Shown here piece after piece: positions 49,921 to 64,000 of a DNA stretch of 64,000 nucleotides. Location of the stretch: assembly GCF_001640805.2 (NCBI RefSeq), contig NC_066844.1:7534053-7598052 (forward strand). The letters run 5' to 3'. The notes under the pieces were generated by a model. It worked only from the letters and a program-made list of their open reading frames with translations. It was not told where the DNA came from and made no database searches. The stretch's first letter is position 1. The number at the start of each line of letters is the position of its first letter. This stretch comes from Lates calcarifer (lineage: Eukaryota; Chordata; Actinopteri; Centropomidae). The translations under genes were made by a program, and so were the position numbers.

Positions 49921-52736
49921 TTGCTCCCCACACACGAGACCCATAATGCCAATGGCTACTGGATAATTTTGTTAGTTAAACATAAACATTTGTAATTTTG
50001 GGGCATTTACTGAAACATCTGATGCTGACTGTACTGAGGATTTATCTTGGGAAGACTAGAAAACTATCTGTGAGTTGTGGAATAAAGTAAAGAGAGTATC
50101 AGGAGTCTCATTGAAACAAAAACCCTTTATTGCTATAAAGGGATCCTGCACTTGTCTATTCATGTAAAAACACACCATAATTCCGCAGAAGTGTAGAGAA
50201 ACATGACAGTAACTAGTAATCACATGTTCGTTATATTCAGCCTTCCCTCATAAAGCAACACCACAAAAGGCACAAAAAGAGATATATTTATAAGGTTTTG
50301 AAACCAGGTACAGATTGTAGATGACCTGATGGTGGCCTGCGCTCGTAAATGTCAAAACGAGTCAATAACTCACTAGTTTATCTAAACAGAGAAAGAACTC
50401 CATAGGAATTTTTATGATAAAGTACTTCTGCCTTGACTACATTTCCTTGCCTCATGTGGGATGTTGTTATTAAAAATTCCCTTTTTGATACCTTCTATTG
50501 CTTTTAAATTGTGTTTTTGAAACTGAGGATGATTCCAGTCTTTATATCCTTTCTAAAAAATGTATAAACCTATCTTTGCAAAAAAAAAAAAGGTATTTAA
50601 GGCTGTTGTGATAAATTTGACATAATCTGTGGGCAATCTTCCACTCCATTGCTTTGTTTTAGGAGCAAAGACACTTTAATTAAAAGGTCATGTGCTTCTG
50701 GCCGGATATGTCAGTGCTGATGCAAAACTTGCATATTGTCTTGCAATTGCAATTCTCGTGAGTCCAGCGCAGACAGTACAAATATTACTTGCTTGCTCAT
50801 TGCTACAAGAAAGTTCTTTCTCTACAAATCACAAATGTTGACAAGCGTACAACAATTACAGCTTTGTTTAAAAGGATGACTGTCAGGAGCATTATATTAA
50901 GTAGTTTATGGACTGCAAAAAGTAATGGGTCCACTACACAGCCTACTGAAAGTTAATGTCTTTCTCATTAGATAGGCCATAGATCATGAGATGTTATCTA
51001 GTATTCACACATGCGTATGGGATTTTAATGCAGAGAAACTAACAACTCAACAAAAGGAAAATCTGATTAAAAGCTGCACCAGGCAACATACACAAACATG
51101 CACCAGCATCTTGGCCTGAATCCCTTTTCTCTCTGACAACATACAATGCACTGATCATATTTTAACTGAAGAAACTTGTGGTGTATGCATGCTGGATGTA
51201 TATGAATGTTTATGGCTAATGCTTACGTAATGCTCTGCCCCCCTCGAGTGGCACTGCTGTCTCTTTATTGTGTGGATATTCACTTTCAGGTCCCCATGCT
51301 GTGTCTTTGTTGTTTCCTCAACAACCCATTTGTGAAATTGCCAAATTAAACAGTTGGTCTATCTGATCTTGATTTAGCAACACTTAAACCTAATTGTTTG
51401 TTAAGTCTGTGTTCTCTTTTTCTTCCTCACTGAATCAATTTATCCATAATGTGGACAGTTTACAAATAAAAATGGACTTGAAAATTATTATCATTAATTA
51501 TTAGTATATAATAAGTAGGTAATGTACTCTACATCCACTCTGTTACAAAATACATGAGGTTGTAGTTTAAATTGACACTGAGTTAGTGTTGTGGGCAAAA
51601 TACTCGGAACACCTGTCAATATAATGTAGGCCAGGTCAACAACAGCACTAACTACAACCTCAGTAACAAACATAAACTTAAATGATTAGCCCTCTGACAG
51701 TGTCGATCAAAAGTGAACATTATTATCATTGTAAAGGTTGAATCTATGGCTGAGATGTTGTATTGGATTTCATTAGTGTTTGCAGGTGTACCTAATGAAG
51801 TGGTCACTGAGTGTGTATGACAGTAATATCACTAGCCTGGAGTTTTACAAACAGGGTGATGATGGTGACATTGACGGTGAGGGTGGCATTGCTGGCATGG
51901 GTGGTTGTTGTCATAGAGACATCTCATTAGACTAGGAGACAGACACAGACAACAGCAGTAGAGATGCGACAGATTTTTTAGGACAAGTGATTCAGTCTGT
52001 AAGGTGGTTATTGGCGAAAGCCAGTGTAGTCTGAATTGGATATTGATCCTCTCGGGGGCAACAGTGTGGAGCAGGTAGTAACTGCTGAACTGTGCCTCAT
52101 TTCATTGAGAGCGAGTGCAAGGGCAGCTTGGTGAAATTCACACAGCTGTTTGAGTCACTGCTCAAATCACAGCATGCTAACACAGGACAGTGGGTTTACA
52201 CTGTTTCTAGGATCTCTCATCAAAAACTCTCATGTCAAACTTAAAGTAGTCTATATGGCAATATTTTATAAATCAATGATAAATCAGTAATTAAATAATT
52301 AGGACTGCTATCTTGCCTGAGGACTTTAGGCTGCAGTTTGTCATGTAGGGGATAGTTAACGCCTCAGAATAATTCACAATTGTAGCATCACTGACTTGGA
52401 GAGTTACTGCTCTCTGCACATTATCTGTTACTCATAATAGTTATTGTAGTAGCTTAAGCGAATGGTGATTCACACATGGAGTTGCAGTGTTCAGGTTGAA
52501 ATGACAGTATTTTGTCCTGCCATGTAAATAAACTCCAGTAGTACTGCGATTTATGATTAGAAATCAATGTTCCTATAGCTTCAAGTCGGTGACTTTCTCA
52601 GAGACACTGAAGGGGAAGTTAACAAACGTCTGAGGAATAAACAAAATCACATTTTCTATATATTTTTTTTAATGACCTAAAATTTCTATCCATCTAATTT
52701 TGGTGTCATTCATGAGTTTTTACAGTAGCTGTCCAT

Positions 52737-52870
52737 GGCTGCAACTAATTATTCTTACTGCTTAATTTTCTGCTCATTGACTAATCGATGAATCTACTAT
52801 TTATATCAGCTCTAATGTATTTTGTTTATTGAGAACGGCAAAGTGAAACAGGATGAAACAAAGACGAAAA
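52737..52870 (+). repeat. TIR-type repeat, family B, truncated
   Basis: It starts 'GGCTGCAACTAATTATTCTT' and continues 'TTGACTAATCGATGAATC', matching the 5' part of family B. The 3' end is missing. Confidence 0.6.
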
Positions 52871-53635
52871 TGTATTGACTCTAACTCACAGAGACATGCC
52901 ATCCCAGTATGAACACTGGGTCTATGGTGTTAACACATTTTTTGTCAAGTAAAATGGAGCAATCATCTATATCAAAGGCAGAACTAAGATGAAGAGGGAT
53001 TAAAATAGAGCAATCCTCAACACTGGCAGCCAGTGTTAGATCATTAGTGAGTTTATGGGTAGCTGTTTTGGCGCTGTGAAGGGCTTTAAAGTCAGATTGA
53101 TTGGGGAAAAAAATGCTGTTGTTATTCCTTAATGGAGATCCTTAAGGGGAGCAACATTTTCTAAAGCCTTAGATAAAACATCTAGGTCTAAAATTGTTGA
53201 GTATTGAAATTTAATGAGGATTTTGTGTAGCATTTCAATGTTTCTGAGCCTCTCATAAGCGCTGTAGGATATACAGCTGAAGGCTGATTGCAGCAAGCAT
53301 ACACACATAAACAGTAAAGTACACACCTCTCTCTTGCTAACCAAACACTGTACATGGTTTAGTTTATTATGAATGAGTCAAGGAACTAAAAAAAAATGTT
53401 ATTGATTAGATTAATAGCCTATACCCGGTGCTCACAGCTCTGTGAGAATGCAATGTAATGTAGCCTAATGTTTGTTTTTTGGTCCTTACACTAATTGTTC
53501 CAGAGGGTGACATTGGACATTGGAATAATATCAGACCTAATCACAAGGGTGAAGACATACTGTAAGTGTGGTGGTATTACATAGAAGTTTATTTGTGTGA
53601 GGAGTGTATTTCATTTCTGTTTGACACTGTTTCTG

Positions 53636-54060
53636 TCTTAGTTTAGCATATTAGAATGCAAGCATTGCTAATTAGCACTAAACACAAGGTACAGATGAGC
53701 GTGTTGTTAGTTTTCCAAGCATTTGGTTATTAACCAACGTACTGAACAAGTAAAAATTTTACCTGCTGATGGCACTAGATGAAAAGTTAACTGATCACTG
53801 AAATCATTACAATTAATACCGTGAATAACATGAATATGTGTACTACATTTCCAGACAATCCAACCAATAAGTGATGAGATACTTTACTCTGAACTACAAA
53901 TGTCAATCTTGTGGAGGTGAAAAGTCAGGGGATCTACACAATTCCATGTTAATCCATCTTACAGTTGCTGAGATATTTGAGTCTGGACCAAAGTGGTGGA
54001 CTGACTCACTGACTGACACACCAACATCCCTAGAGCCATGCCACTGCCTTGTCTGAAATA
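53636..54060 (+). repeat. Dispersed repeat, family A
   Basis: It contains 'GCTAATTAGCACTAAACACA', 'TTACCTGCTGATGGCACTAG', 'TGTCAATCTTGTGGAGGTGA' and a 3' end 'CTAGAGCCATGCCACTGCCT', parallel to the copy at 184-672. It is noncoding; the 61-residue frame inside it is incidental. Confidence 0.65.
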
Positions 54061-55292
54061 CAATTATAATCATACCATCACCACTGAAGATTAGTTTCCA
54101 AATAAGTTTGGCAAATACATCTGCTGCTCTGTAATAATTGTTAGTTTGTTTTTTTTTATTCAGGATAAATTGAAAATCCCAGGGCCACAGAAGGTCTATC
54201 AAGGAGGTCTTTCATGGCCTGTCACACAGGACTTTCTGAACAGACCTGTGTGACTGAGATACAGCACAATCCAGCCGACTACAGCTCCTTGGCCCTGGTA
54301 AGTTTATAAGACATGCTGCCAAGAGATAGAGATTGATGATAGCATCTGATGCAATTTACTCCATGTCCAGGGTTGCTGGTTCACATTCTGTGGTTAATGG
54401 TGAAAGCACAGGTTACAAAGAAAATCTCCTCTGAATCTGTCAGCTGGAATTGAACTCTGGGCTTAAACAGCAAAGCCTGTGGATTGGATTTCTTGTTTAT
54501 CTGCAAATGCAGATGGGAAAATTCATAGGATTTGTGTGGTGTGTAAATGACAAATGTACAGGGTTCAGGGCACTATATAATTATACTCACTGGTTAGAAA
54601 ACATTGCATAGCAATACACAGTATTTGCATGTAGCAAACTTAAAATAACTCGATATAAACAAACAAATAAATAAAGAGTTACAGCTTGTATTTGAATTTA
54701 TATTAATGAGCTGTTTTTCCAGTGACAATGCACTCCTAAAAACAAGAGGAACAGTTTGTATTTCAATACAATCAGTGTGGCTGGCTCTCTCATTTAGGAC
54801 TTTCCATAGACAAGACTTTGTTGAGGAACTGACTCGTTAAAATCTGAAAAATTACCATGTTAACTAGATTAGGCAGGGCAACTTATCAAGTAATCTCTTG
54901 ATAGGGAATCTGAACGGTGTGATGGATTGTGTGCTGTCTTTTTTTTTCCCTGAAATGTATTCTTAATTGCCCATTGCAATTAGGTATTGCCACAGAAAAG
55001 ACATATTAGCAGATGTTCTGTTTCCCTGAAGATATTTTTTATTTGAATTTGTTGTAAGGTTTCTAGCTGTGCGAGCTACTCTCTATGCACATCAGATGTG
55101 GTATATAGATTTTTCTTTATGTCTAATAAAAAAAAACATACACTTTAGACCCTCAAAGTCTATTTCCCTTTTAAGTGCCATGCCTAAAACTGAGATTCTA
55201 TATTGTAGGCCAATATATTGGCTGATAACAGCTAAAGAGAGATACACCGCATTAGAGTGTATATCAGCCACTAAATTATATATAATTTATAA

Positions 55293-55417
<125 letters not shown>

Positions 55418-56366
55418 AAGAAAATACCTGGAATGATATCTTGTGTAGGATTATAGTTTGCATGACTGTGTAAGATGCTGACTTTTTCCAGATAACTCAT
55501 AATATTGAATCTGTCCTCTGCAGGATATTGCGTTTGATGTAAATGCCAAAGGTTGTAACTGAGCGGCTAGGGGACATTGTTTGAGGTGGGGGGGTGGGAG
55601 TGGAAAATCAAGTCCTCCCACAAGACACTGTCCATGTGTTGACATATGTGTTGGACAGAGATAGGATCTTTGTTCTGAGGGGAAATGAGATTTCAATGAC
55701 AACAGAACCTAGGAGAGCTTAGGATTCAAACAGAAAGTGAATGTGAATGTGTGTGTAGGAACTGAGTAAAGTAAAAGCACAGAGATAGTTGTGTGTGTGC
55801 CTGTGGCTGCCCCTGTGACTGGAGGACTCCACTTCTTAAATGCCACTTATTTAAGGTGCATTCATTTAATGTCAGCCCTAGTTTCTGAAAATGAGAATGA
55901 ATTACACTGACCTCCCCCTAAGTGAATTAACATGGGTGATTGTGGATGTAATTGCTAATTAGCATGACTCACTGATTCTACAGACTCACAGGTGGATCAT
56001 TTTCACTCTCAGGGGTTTTTTTTAAAAGAGAGGAAACCTCATGAACAAAGCCATTAGAATAAAACCAACTTTTCCTAAACACAAGCACTGGTCTTTTCTT
56101 TTCTTTTAAAGAATAACTTCCTTTCAGTGAAATGAGAAGTGACTCATGATGTAGCACCACACACAGAAGTATAGTGGGTCCACACAAGAGATTCAATTCA
56201 TATCACAAGAGGTTAAGGCAATCATTTTTCTTTCCATGTGGCCTGCAACCCTATTTTTCTTAATATCTGGCAGCTTACACCATCTCCCCGGCTATCAAAT
56301 ACTTCAGAGACAATATCATAATGGGAGACACAAACAACCCTCTTGCCCCTTGACCTTACGATCTCA

Positions 56367-56397
56367 TAAAAAAGCCAAAAGCCAAAAGCCAAAAGCT
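56367..56397. repeat. Short tandem repeat, 7-base unit
   Basis: Four units of CCAAAAG or close variants. Confidence 0.8.
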
Positions 56398-59300
56398 CCA
56401 AGCTCCACTGCTCTCACTGTCATTCCTTCCGGGAGGTTGAGGTAGGTGAGCACCTTTGTTTACTTAAATCAAAATCCAATACACTATCCTGGCAGTTTTT
56501 ATTTATTTATTTATTTTTTTGCTTCCCCAGCACTCAGCTGTGGCACGGCTCAAACAGATGCCCTTGACTTTTCATTAGGTTATTAACCCTTCAGGAGGTG
56601 AGCTATGATTCAGAGGGGAGCACTGAGTCCCTGGAGGCTGTGCCACAGCACTATCAAGATGACTCAGGCAAAGAGAGCAGAGGAGCTGTAACAAGAAAGA
56701 GAGGGAGGGGTGGATGAGAGGAGAACAGGTAGGGCAGGTGTTTCTGACAAATGGAAAACAACAGATATTTAAAAAGTCTTGTTGTGTTGAGTCCCAGTAT
56801 CATTGCCTGAATGCATAAAGCCTACAACTATTGTTCACAGAGGAATGAAAAACAACAAATGTGGTATTTTGTCTTGCTAGGTACTGGTGTTGTATCATTT
56901 GAGTCGTGTAGAGGGAAGCGCAGCCAGGCCTCAAATGCAGCAAAGAGCTTGTTCACTTTACCCAGAGGTTTAGCTGTGCTATGTCAAGTCTACATCCCAT
57001 GTTATACTTACTGTGATAGACACAAAAACTCTCAAGGAGGGTCAAATGGCAATGCAACAGGTTGTACTCTGAGGCGGACAGAATAAGATTTTTATTACAA
57101 AGCTGCAGTGCATAGACTAAAGGTGTGTAGGTTAAAGAATAAGGCTTGTTTTATATTCTTCCCCCAGTCAATAATAGAACAGTTAGCTAGACTATCTTTA
57201 CCTACCCAGCTACCCAAGCTCCAACCCAGTTGTTCATACTGAAGAAGAAAAGGATCAAAAATATAAAGTTTAATCTTTAAAAAAGATCAGTAATTTCCTA
57301 AAAACGAGCTTTGAGCAAATGTTACTCGAACAGCTGTAAATTTTGCATTTGTTGGGGAACTATTTTCAGCTGTGGACTGATACACATTTACTGTTTTGTA
57401 TCTCATGATATTGCCAAGTTCTAAATAATTTCAATGTGGAAACACTGAGTCCTGCAAGGTTCTGATTGCACATAGGCAGAGATCCAACAGTTCCAAGTCT
57501 AGATGCAACAGTCATTCTTGGACTGGTTCAAACACGTACCCAGCAAATACAGTTCTTGCTAAATACAGGTAACCTCAAGTGATGCCACGCCCATTAAATC
57601 TCTATGGACTTCAATGACAGAGTAAGGAAGCGCATGTGACCAGTCCTGAATGTGCAAGAAGAAGAGGGAAAACTGCATGCCACATTTTGTGTGTCTGTAT
57701 AATAAATGGTATGACTCAATTATACCCTGAGGTATCTTTGTCAATCTTTGAGAAAAAAGAAAAAAACTGATTCAAAACACAGCCCAAACTCATTACAAAA
57801 GCCTGCTTTATACATTCAGCATGTGATGACAAACAACAGTGAAAGCCAGCAGTAATCCATAAATCCACAACAAAAGACTCTTCATAATCATTTAACCTTC
57901 ATACCCAGTTTCATGCATATATAAAATAAGAACTTGACTCTTTTCTTTTGACTCTACACCTGTATTATGTGCACACTGGCTCCCGTGGAGCTTCAGGGAG
58001 CAACAAAGGAGAGTTCCACATTAAATAAAAAATGAGCAAAGCGAGGGAAGTTTCATTATTCATCTCACACTGGCATGCCCAACTCCCCAGCTTCCCGAAG
58101 GGAACACTATGAAATTTCAATTGGCATCATTCTATGTGTTGAGTTTTAATGTCAATATCGCAGACAGTCTTCAACAGCCTCGCAGCCTCCCTTCTGACTC
58201 CAACAAGAAACTTCAAAGGAGCACTACTCTGAATCCCTCAGTCTTGCATTAAAAATGTTAACCTTGGAGACATGCTAATTACCCGGCCATGTATGTTGCC
58301 GAATTCCAATGAAGATTCTGATCATTCAAGAAAAGAGGAGTCAACTATGCCCTCTGACTGTCCATCTGTCCATCTTTCAAACTGACCATCAGTCTGTTTC
58401 TCAGATTTTCATGTTCACCTCATTCTTAGAAATTCTGCTGAATCAAGAGTGCCTCTTAAAAATCAAAAGCTTAAGATGAAACACTACTGGCATTTACTGT
58501 AAGAAATCAGCAGAGATATACACTAAGCTCTTTGTTCTGCTACACTCATGTTCACACATTGTGGTGCACGTACGCAAACAGCAAGCTGCGGAATCAAGAA
58601 GATCCCCCCTCATTCAATATGATCTGAACTGGGGGGAAAAAAACAACCATAACAACATAACGAAGCTGAGCTGGTTCTTTTGGGGGGCCTGTGTAACTGC
58701 TGCTCACTTAGCCTCAGGTGTGGAGCTCTAATGGTTGGCAGCGAGGACTCCACCTGAGTGCCAATGCACCCGTAATGTTGCCAGAGCTTTGGAGGTAGTA
58801 TCAGAGGTACACTGGCAGGAATATTTGTGCAGGTGCTGTAGTTACATTTTGGTGTATTGCAGAGAAAATGACACGATATCCTCCAGCAACATTGTGTGAA
58901 AAGACATGAAATCTCAGAAGAGGGAAAGACTTAAAAAAAAAAATCTGTAGGATTAGTATTTGCTCCCCAGTCTATAATGACCAATACCATTGTCCTGTCA
59001 ATTCTGAAGCTACTGGTTGACCTACGGAAGGAGTAGTCATGTTCTATCTGTGATTAGAAACTGGCATGACACTACCCAAGTGGATCTGATGCACATATTG
59101 TAGCTACCCACCATGTAAAGCATGGTTAATAAACAAAATGCACAAAATGATTTGCACACTCTGCAGTATCTGATCCCAGTACAATCGCTGTAAAGAAAGC
59201 TTTCCAGGTTCTAATTATCAATGTGATGCCCTCAGGGTTTTGAAACTGTTAATAGGTGTAGTAAACTGTATGGATGAATTATGGAATTATTCATCACTTA

Positions 59301-59460
59301 AAAGACAGTAAAGAAAATTATTCAAGGAAAAAAGGTCAATTGTGACTAAGAATACAATGACAGTGGTTTAAAAAGCTGACATTGTGAAAAAGTTAAGACA
59401 ACCACAATATTAAAGGTATTTTAGGGGGTGATTAAATTATGCTACAAGCAAATTTCAGCT

Positions 59461-59492
59461 TTTCTTTTTTTTTTTTTTCGTTTTTTTTTTTA
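59461..59492. repeat. T-rich simple repeat
   Basis: Two runs of 10-15 T separated by a single CG. Confidence 0.85.
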
Positions 59493-60755
59493 CTGATTGT
59501 CTCTACAGCGACCTTTCATGGAACTGAACTGACAGACTTTGCCCCATCTGCCATAGCTGCTGAAGGGCCCAGTAGTTGTCTGGATGTCATTCTGCCTTCA
59601 TTTCATTTGAATTAAAATCCCCGCGAAGTGAGGAAAAAAAATCTGTCCTCTCTTGCCCTCACTTATTATATGGAGGAGTTCGAATAATCCCCATAAAGTT
59701 CATCTCATGCAGCTGGGAATCACAAGAAAAGTATTTATACATAATGCAAGCTGTCCATCTGATAGACCTGTAAGGAATAGATAGTCATCACCATCTCTGC
59801 ACACATTTGGAACACCCACACAGTCTCTCAATCGTCTCATTTAGAGAGGGCATGAATGGGAAGGAAAATGTCATTAGTGAGATAGGTAATCTGTTTCTGG
59901 AGAGGAATCAAAGATCATAATTGGATTTTCTTCAAGGCTGCTCAAAGCTTTTCAGAGTCTCAGCCCACTATCATATTAATGATTGTAAGCCGACTGAGCT
60001 TGAGAGTGAGCTTGGTGAGAAATGGCCTCCTCTACAGGTATCCGCCTATAACTTAAGTCAGATTGCAGCAAATGTGCTATCACAGAAAAGCCTCCCAAGA
60101 GTTTCTACAATTCAAATGGATTCACAGTATGTACATTGTGTGTGTGAAAGAGGATAAAGATGAAGGGAGGAGCAGGAGGAGGAGAAAAATAATTTTACCA
60201 CAAAGTGAAAAACCTCTGACAAAACGGGCTTATTCTTAAGTAAAGTAAAACACATCTGTTAAATTCCTTCCCCAGACAAATGATCCAGTCTTAACTGGTA
60301 ACTAGTCACAGGAGCATTGGAAATCTCAGCATGGCAGTAACTGTGTGTTCGGGACTGTAGTAAGAATACTCTGAATTTAAAGGAGGCCTGTGTCTTTGCT
60401 TTAGCCTTTCAAAAACCAAAAACACAAGAGCAGAGGTGTAAGGAATGACTTAAACTCTTTATTTGCTCCAATTGTTAGCATGACTGCTAATTAGCTTCCT
60501 ACATACAGTAGTAACTGAGGCCAAGAAGCACATTATAAAAAAAGAACTGTTCATAACTCACAAATCCACTGTGTAGTCTAAGTGGTGGTACTGGATGCAA
60601 CTATGCTGGAGTTCAGGCTAACGTTAAGCAACTCTGTCCTGCTGTTTTTTTTATATTCAGGGAAGTTTACACTCCAGCATCTTCAGCTGATGCTACACGA
60701 GATACAGTGTTACATTTGCAAAACTGGTTAGTCCTCATCCTGAAAGCCATCATTC

Positions 60756-60963
60756 TAGGGGTGTAACAATTCTGAAACCAAGACTGAAACGGTGATAAGA
60801 ACATGCACAATCTTCTATTGCAATACAGGAAGATGGAGCATACAGCATGTTGAGCTCTCATTATGATAGGAAACCAACAAAACTCACCCACAAACAAAGA
60901 AAAAAACAAAACAAAAAAGAGGTATGAACCAAACCGTGGATCTGGAGAATCAGTTCACCCCTA
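60756..60963 (+). repeat. TIR-type repeat, family D
   Basis: It starts 'TAGGGGTGTAACAATTCTGA' and ends 'GAATCAGTTCACCCCTA', giving imperfect inverted ends. The interior includes an AC-rich stretch and 'CCAAACCGTGGATC'. It resembles a hAT-like MITE; the superfamily is inferred from memory. The open frames over it are incidental. Confidence 0.6.
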
Positions 60964-62612
60964 CTTTATTCTTGTAACATTAAAAGTGAAAATACAATTT
61001 GACAAGAATCATAAAGGGTTATGTGAGCATCAAATAACTGATCTCACATTTCTCCTTATCATGCTGCTAAGACTAACCAGCTCCACACTACAATACAGGA
61101 ACAATCCTTTTTCTTTATTTCCATGTCTTCTACATGGATCACCAGCTGGTGAGGATGCCAGCTTCTTCCCTGCAACATGCAGCCTTAGCCTAAGTCTTTT
61201 AGCATAATATCATGTATGTAGCCATCAAGTGCATTTAAGACTCCTACTACACAGTTCCACAAAAGAAAAACAGGAGGATTGGCAGATTGGCGGAGTATCA
61301 TGGGTTGTATCAAACACAAAGACCTTGAGAAGTTAACACCTATAGCATATAGGAGGCAGACACTTGAAATCCCTTTTCTCAGAATACATCCTGCTTAATG
61401 AGCTCCACTTCACTTCTAACATGTGTTGAAAGGCTCACAGCAGGACCACTTCACAGTACATCCAGTTTTAGTATAAAGAATAATTTAGTAATCTGGTTAC
61501 ACGCTGACACTGACAGCCGTTTTAATCAACATCTGCTAGATTATATGAAAATGTATTAATCAGAGAAGAAAGATATGCACTTTTATAATAAATGTCTTCC
61601 TGTATAGTGTACCATTTTTGCATATTCTGCCTTATTTCTGAGTAGAAGATTTTTTCCTGGTCGCTGTAAGGCATTAATGAACAGTAAACACTTCACCCAA
61701 CACCTATGATTAATAATTTATTACAGGACTCATTTTCTGCTTTATTGCATGGTAAACTAAAATCCCTGACTTTCATAAATGTATAACTGCATAAAAAGGC
61801 TCATACAAAGGATCAGGACCACATTTTAATTAAATAATGGAATATACTGATTTCATCTCATTACTGATATTATGCTTATTTAGGCCTTACATTTACAGCA
61901 TTGACATTTCACATGATTCAGTTTTACAAGTCTGATATTCATGTACTTCTGCAAAAAGCAGGTGTTTCAAGCTGCCTCATATCTTTGCTAGATGTTGATG
62001 TCTAAGCAGATGGTAACTCTACAGTTATGAAAGAAGGCAGCTATAATCTGAAGCACGACCAATCCAAAGTGCTTTGAAAACTGCCGTAATGGTGCAACAC
62101 ATGGAGCACTATTACAGCAATGTTATTTCTGGCACAGCTGTGGTCTCTCAAACTTGTGTTTTATTGCATTTATTTGCTGGGCTTCTTAACCAAACTCAGA
62201 GAGCGCAAGAAGCAGAGGTGTGAATTTAGAAGCTAACAGGCAAAAGATATCAAACTTAGATACCTCTGCCACTGCTGAACATGTTTTCTCCTTCTGTTAT
62301 TCCTTCTGAATAAAACTAACATCAAGAGTGGAGCAGTTGGATTTGGCAGTCTTCATTGATGTGAAATTTCTGAGTGGGAAGTTGTTAAAAATGACTTTTC
62401 TTCCAGTTCATTGTCTTTTTCTCCCACTCGAGCTGAACTCCTGTTGGCTGTTGGCAGGACATGATTTCACTCTTGCCAAATCTGGGAAAGCTTCACCTTA
62501 CGCAAGCGCTGCATTTCCAGAGTGGACCAGACCTGACGAAATCAAATCAAAAGTCATGGTCTGAAAGGGGGCAGTATTTGTCTAAGTTTCTCATAGCCTC
62601 TCTACTGATTAG

Positions 62613-62850
62613 TTAAAGAAGTAGTTCAACATTTTGGGAGTTAATGAGAAGATTTATACCACTTTTTCTAGGTGTTAAGTATAGAGCTGGAGCTATATGT
62701 GAAGGGGAAACTGCTTGCCAAAGCTCGAAAATACACCTGTCAGCACCACTAAAGTCATTAATTAACACATTACAACTCATTTCTTATCTGTAAAAAAAAC
62801 CAGATGTGTAAAAACAGCAAATTGATCCTATGGGGATTTAACTAACAAGT
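62613..62850 (+). repeat. Dispersed repeat, family C
   Basis: It starts 'TTAAAGAAGTAGTTCAACAT', includes 'GAGAAGATTTATACCAC', 'AGCTGGAGCTATATGTGAAG' and 'GTCATTAATTAACACATTAC', and shares order with the copy at 32560-32765. Noncoding. Confidence 0.6.
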
Positions 62851-63224
62851 AAAAATTAGTAGGCTGGAGTGTTTTTGATGTCAAAACATCTGTAAGATCG
62901 TATAGTATATAACCTGTCAACCATTTAACTGTTAACAGTGCAGAAACAAAGCATCATGTCTGTATATGTGCCTGAAGCTCCAGAGGCCCCCACAGCTGGT
63001 GTGATATGGCCACAGGAGCACCAGTCAGACTTTAATACCTCTGAGGGATTTCTCTGTCAGGTTGCATTTTTGTTGCATCATGTCTCTCTTCGCTCTTTGG
63101 TGATAGGCTGCTTGTGCTGACCCATCCTGTCTACTGCACGACAACTCAATAAAAAGACGACATTAACGATTTCAAAGCCAGTGAAGACTGAAGACGTATT
63201 AAAACCTTGTTTTCTCAAAGAAGT

Positions 63225-63315
63225 ATTGCTTTAAATGTGAGTGCTGAGGCGTCTCGAGATAATTCTGTGTGAATTGGCTATATAATAAATTGACTTGACT
63301 TGACTTGACTTGACT
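63225..63315 (+). repeat. LINE/SINE-like 3' tail with (TTGAC)n
   Basis: 'GGCTATATAATAAATTGACT' is followed by about five TTGAC units. A short tandem tail after a TATAATAAA-type end is typical of non-LTR retroelement 3' ends. The upstream limit is unclear. Confidence 0.45.
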
Positions 63316-64000
63316 GAGGCTACATGAGAGAAATAAGAGGGTTATTTGGTGTCAATTGAGGAAGTATCTGACTATCCTAGGAATTACATCCATATTGGAT
63401 GACTCCGCAATGCAAGATTTATCTCCAGTATCATTGTTCAGTGCCAGTACAGTGCCCTATAGTATGCAGTGAGGTTGAAAGAAAGGGTAGGTGGACAGAT
63501 TTGTAAAATGTCAGCCTTTTATGCAGGAGACCAAAGTTTACATCCAGTCACAAACTGGCAATTAACATTTGTCTTAATGTGATGCGTAATCACAGTCTTT
63601 TCTTAACTTTATCTGAGTATTTTAGTTCCATAACCTTACAACTTACCTAATCCTCTTTCTCTCTTGTGAGTTTTAAGGTCACAGTGAGATCTTTTCCCTT
63701 CATCCCTCTGTCCTTGGCAACAGGTTAAGCCTCCCCTCAAGTTAGGTTGGCTGGCTCATCTGTCACAGTTCTGCACCAGGCCTCTTTTAGTCTTCCAGGC
63801 TTTCTTTTAGCAAAAACTTGAATTATCAATTTATTATTTTGTAATTTGTTAATCAAATCATAAAGTTCCTGCTGCTTCTCTGGGGTGCATGTCACATTAA
63901 CTGATTAACTGTATTACTACTATATCACCAGGAATTATAATGTTTAGTACAGACAAAAATGTGACATAAACATGAAAAAACACTGTTCCCTATTGGTTTT

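Overview
The window is vertebrate nuclear DNA, most likely from a teleost fish and probably an acanthomorph. It has split genes with GT-AG introns, AT-rich introns and intergenic DNA, many microsatellites, and several short terminal-inverted-repeat and other dispersed repeats that I recognise from spiny-rayed fish genomes. The species assignment is inference from gene content and remembered repeats. No database search was possible.

All recognisable genes lie in the first ~30 kb. In order they are: tshb (thyrotropin beta subunit, minus, 2767-3506); an slc5a8-type sodium-coupled monocarboxylate transporter (plus, 5859-12939, 15 coding exons, 604 aa as assembled); a small mucin-like type I membrane protein I cannot name (plus, 14407-15372, 252 aa); sycp1, the transverse-filament protein of the synaptonemal complex (minus, 15987-22991, 33 coding exons plus a probable noncoding first exon, ~1000 aa); and slc16a1/MCT1, the proton-coupled monocarboxylate transporter (minus, 26177-30324, 4 coding exons, 456 aa). 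SYCP1 and TSHB are also close neighbours on human chromosome 1p, so part of the order is old synteny. tshb and slc5a8 are head to head. The mucin-like gene and sycp1 converge with ~0.6 kb between stop codons.

From ~30.4 kb to the end I find no convincing coding exon. This ~33 kb holds a candidate noncoding first exon and promoter for slc16a1 near 34.5-34.8 kb, relics of at least six dispersed repeat families, and simple repeats, including a long compound CT/AT/GT microsatellite at 55.3 kb. Some unique-looking stretches may be conserved noncoding elements, but that needs alignment.

The most interesting observations are: (1) a tandemly duplicated slc5a8 exon that would add exactly 27 in-frame codons if spliced in after its parent; (2) four MYB-type sites at a strict 7-bp spacing at the probable sycp1 start, fitting a meiotic gene; (3) sodium-coupled and proton-coupled monocarboxylate transporter genes within 25 kb of each other; (4) an unnamed mucin-like receptor; (5) a sycp1 splice donor made of a (GT)n microsatellite, and a one-base phase conflict between two sycp1 exons.
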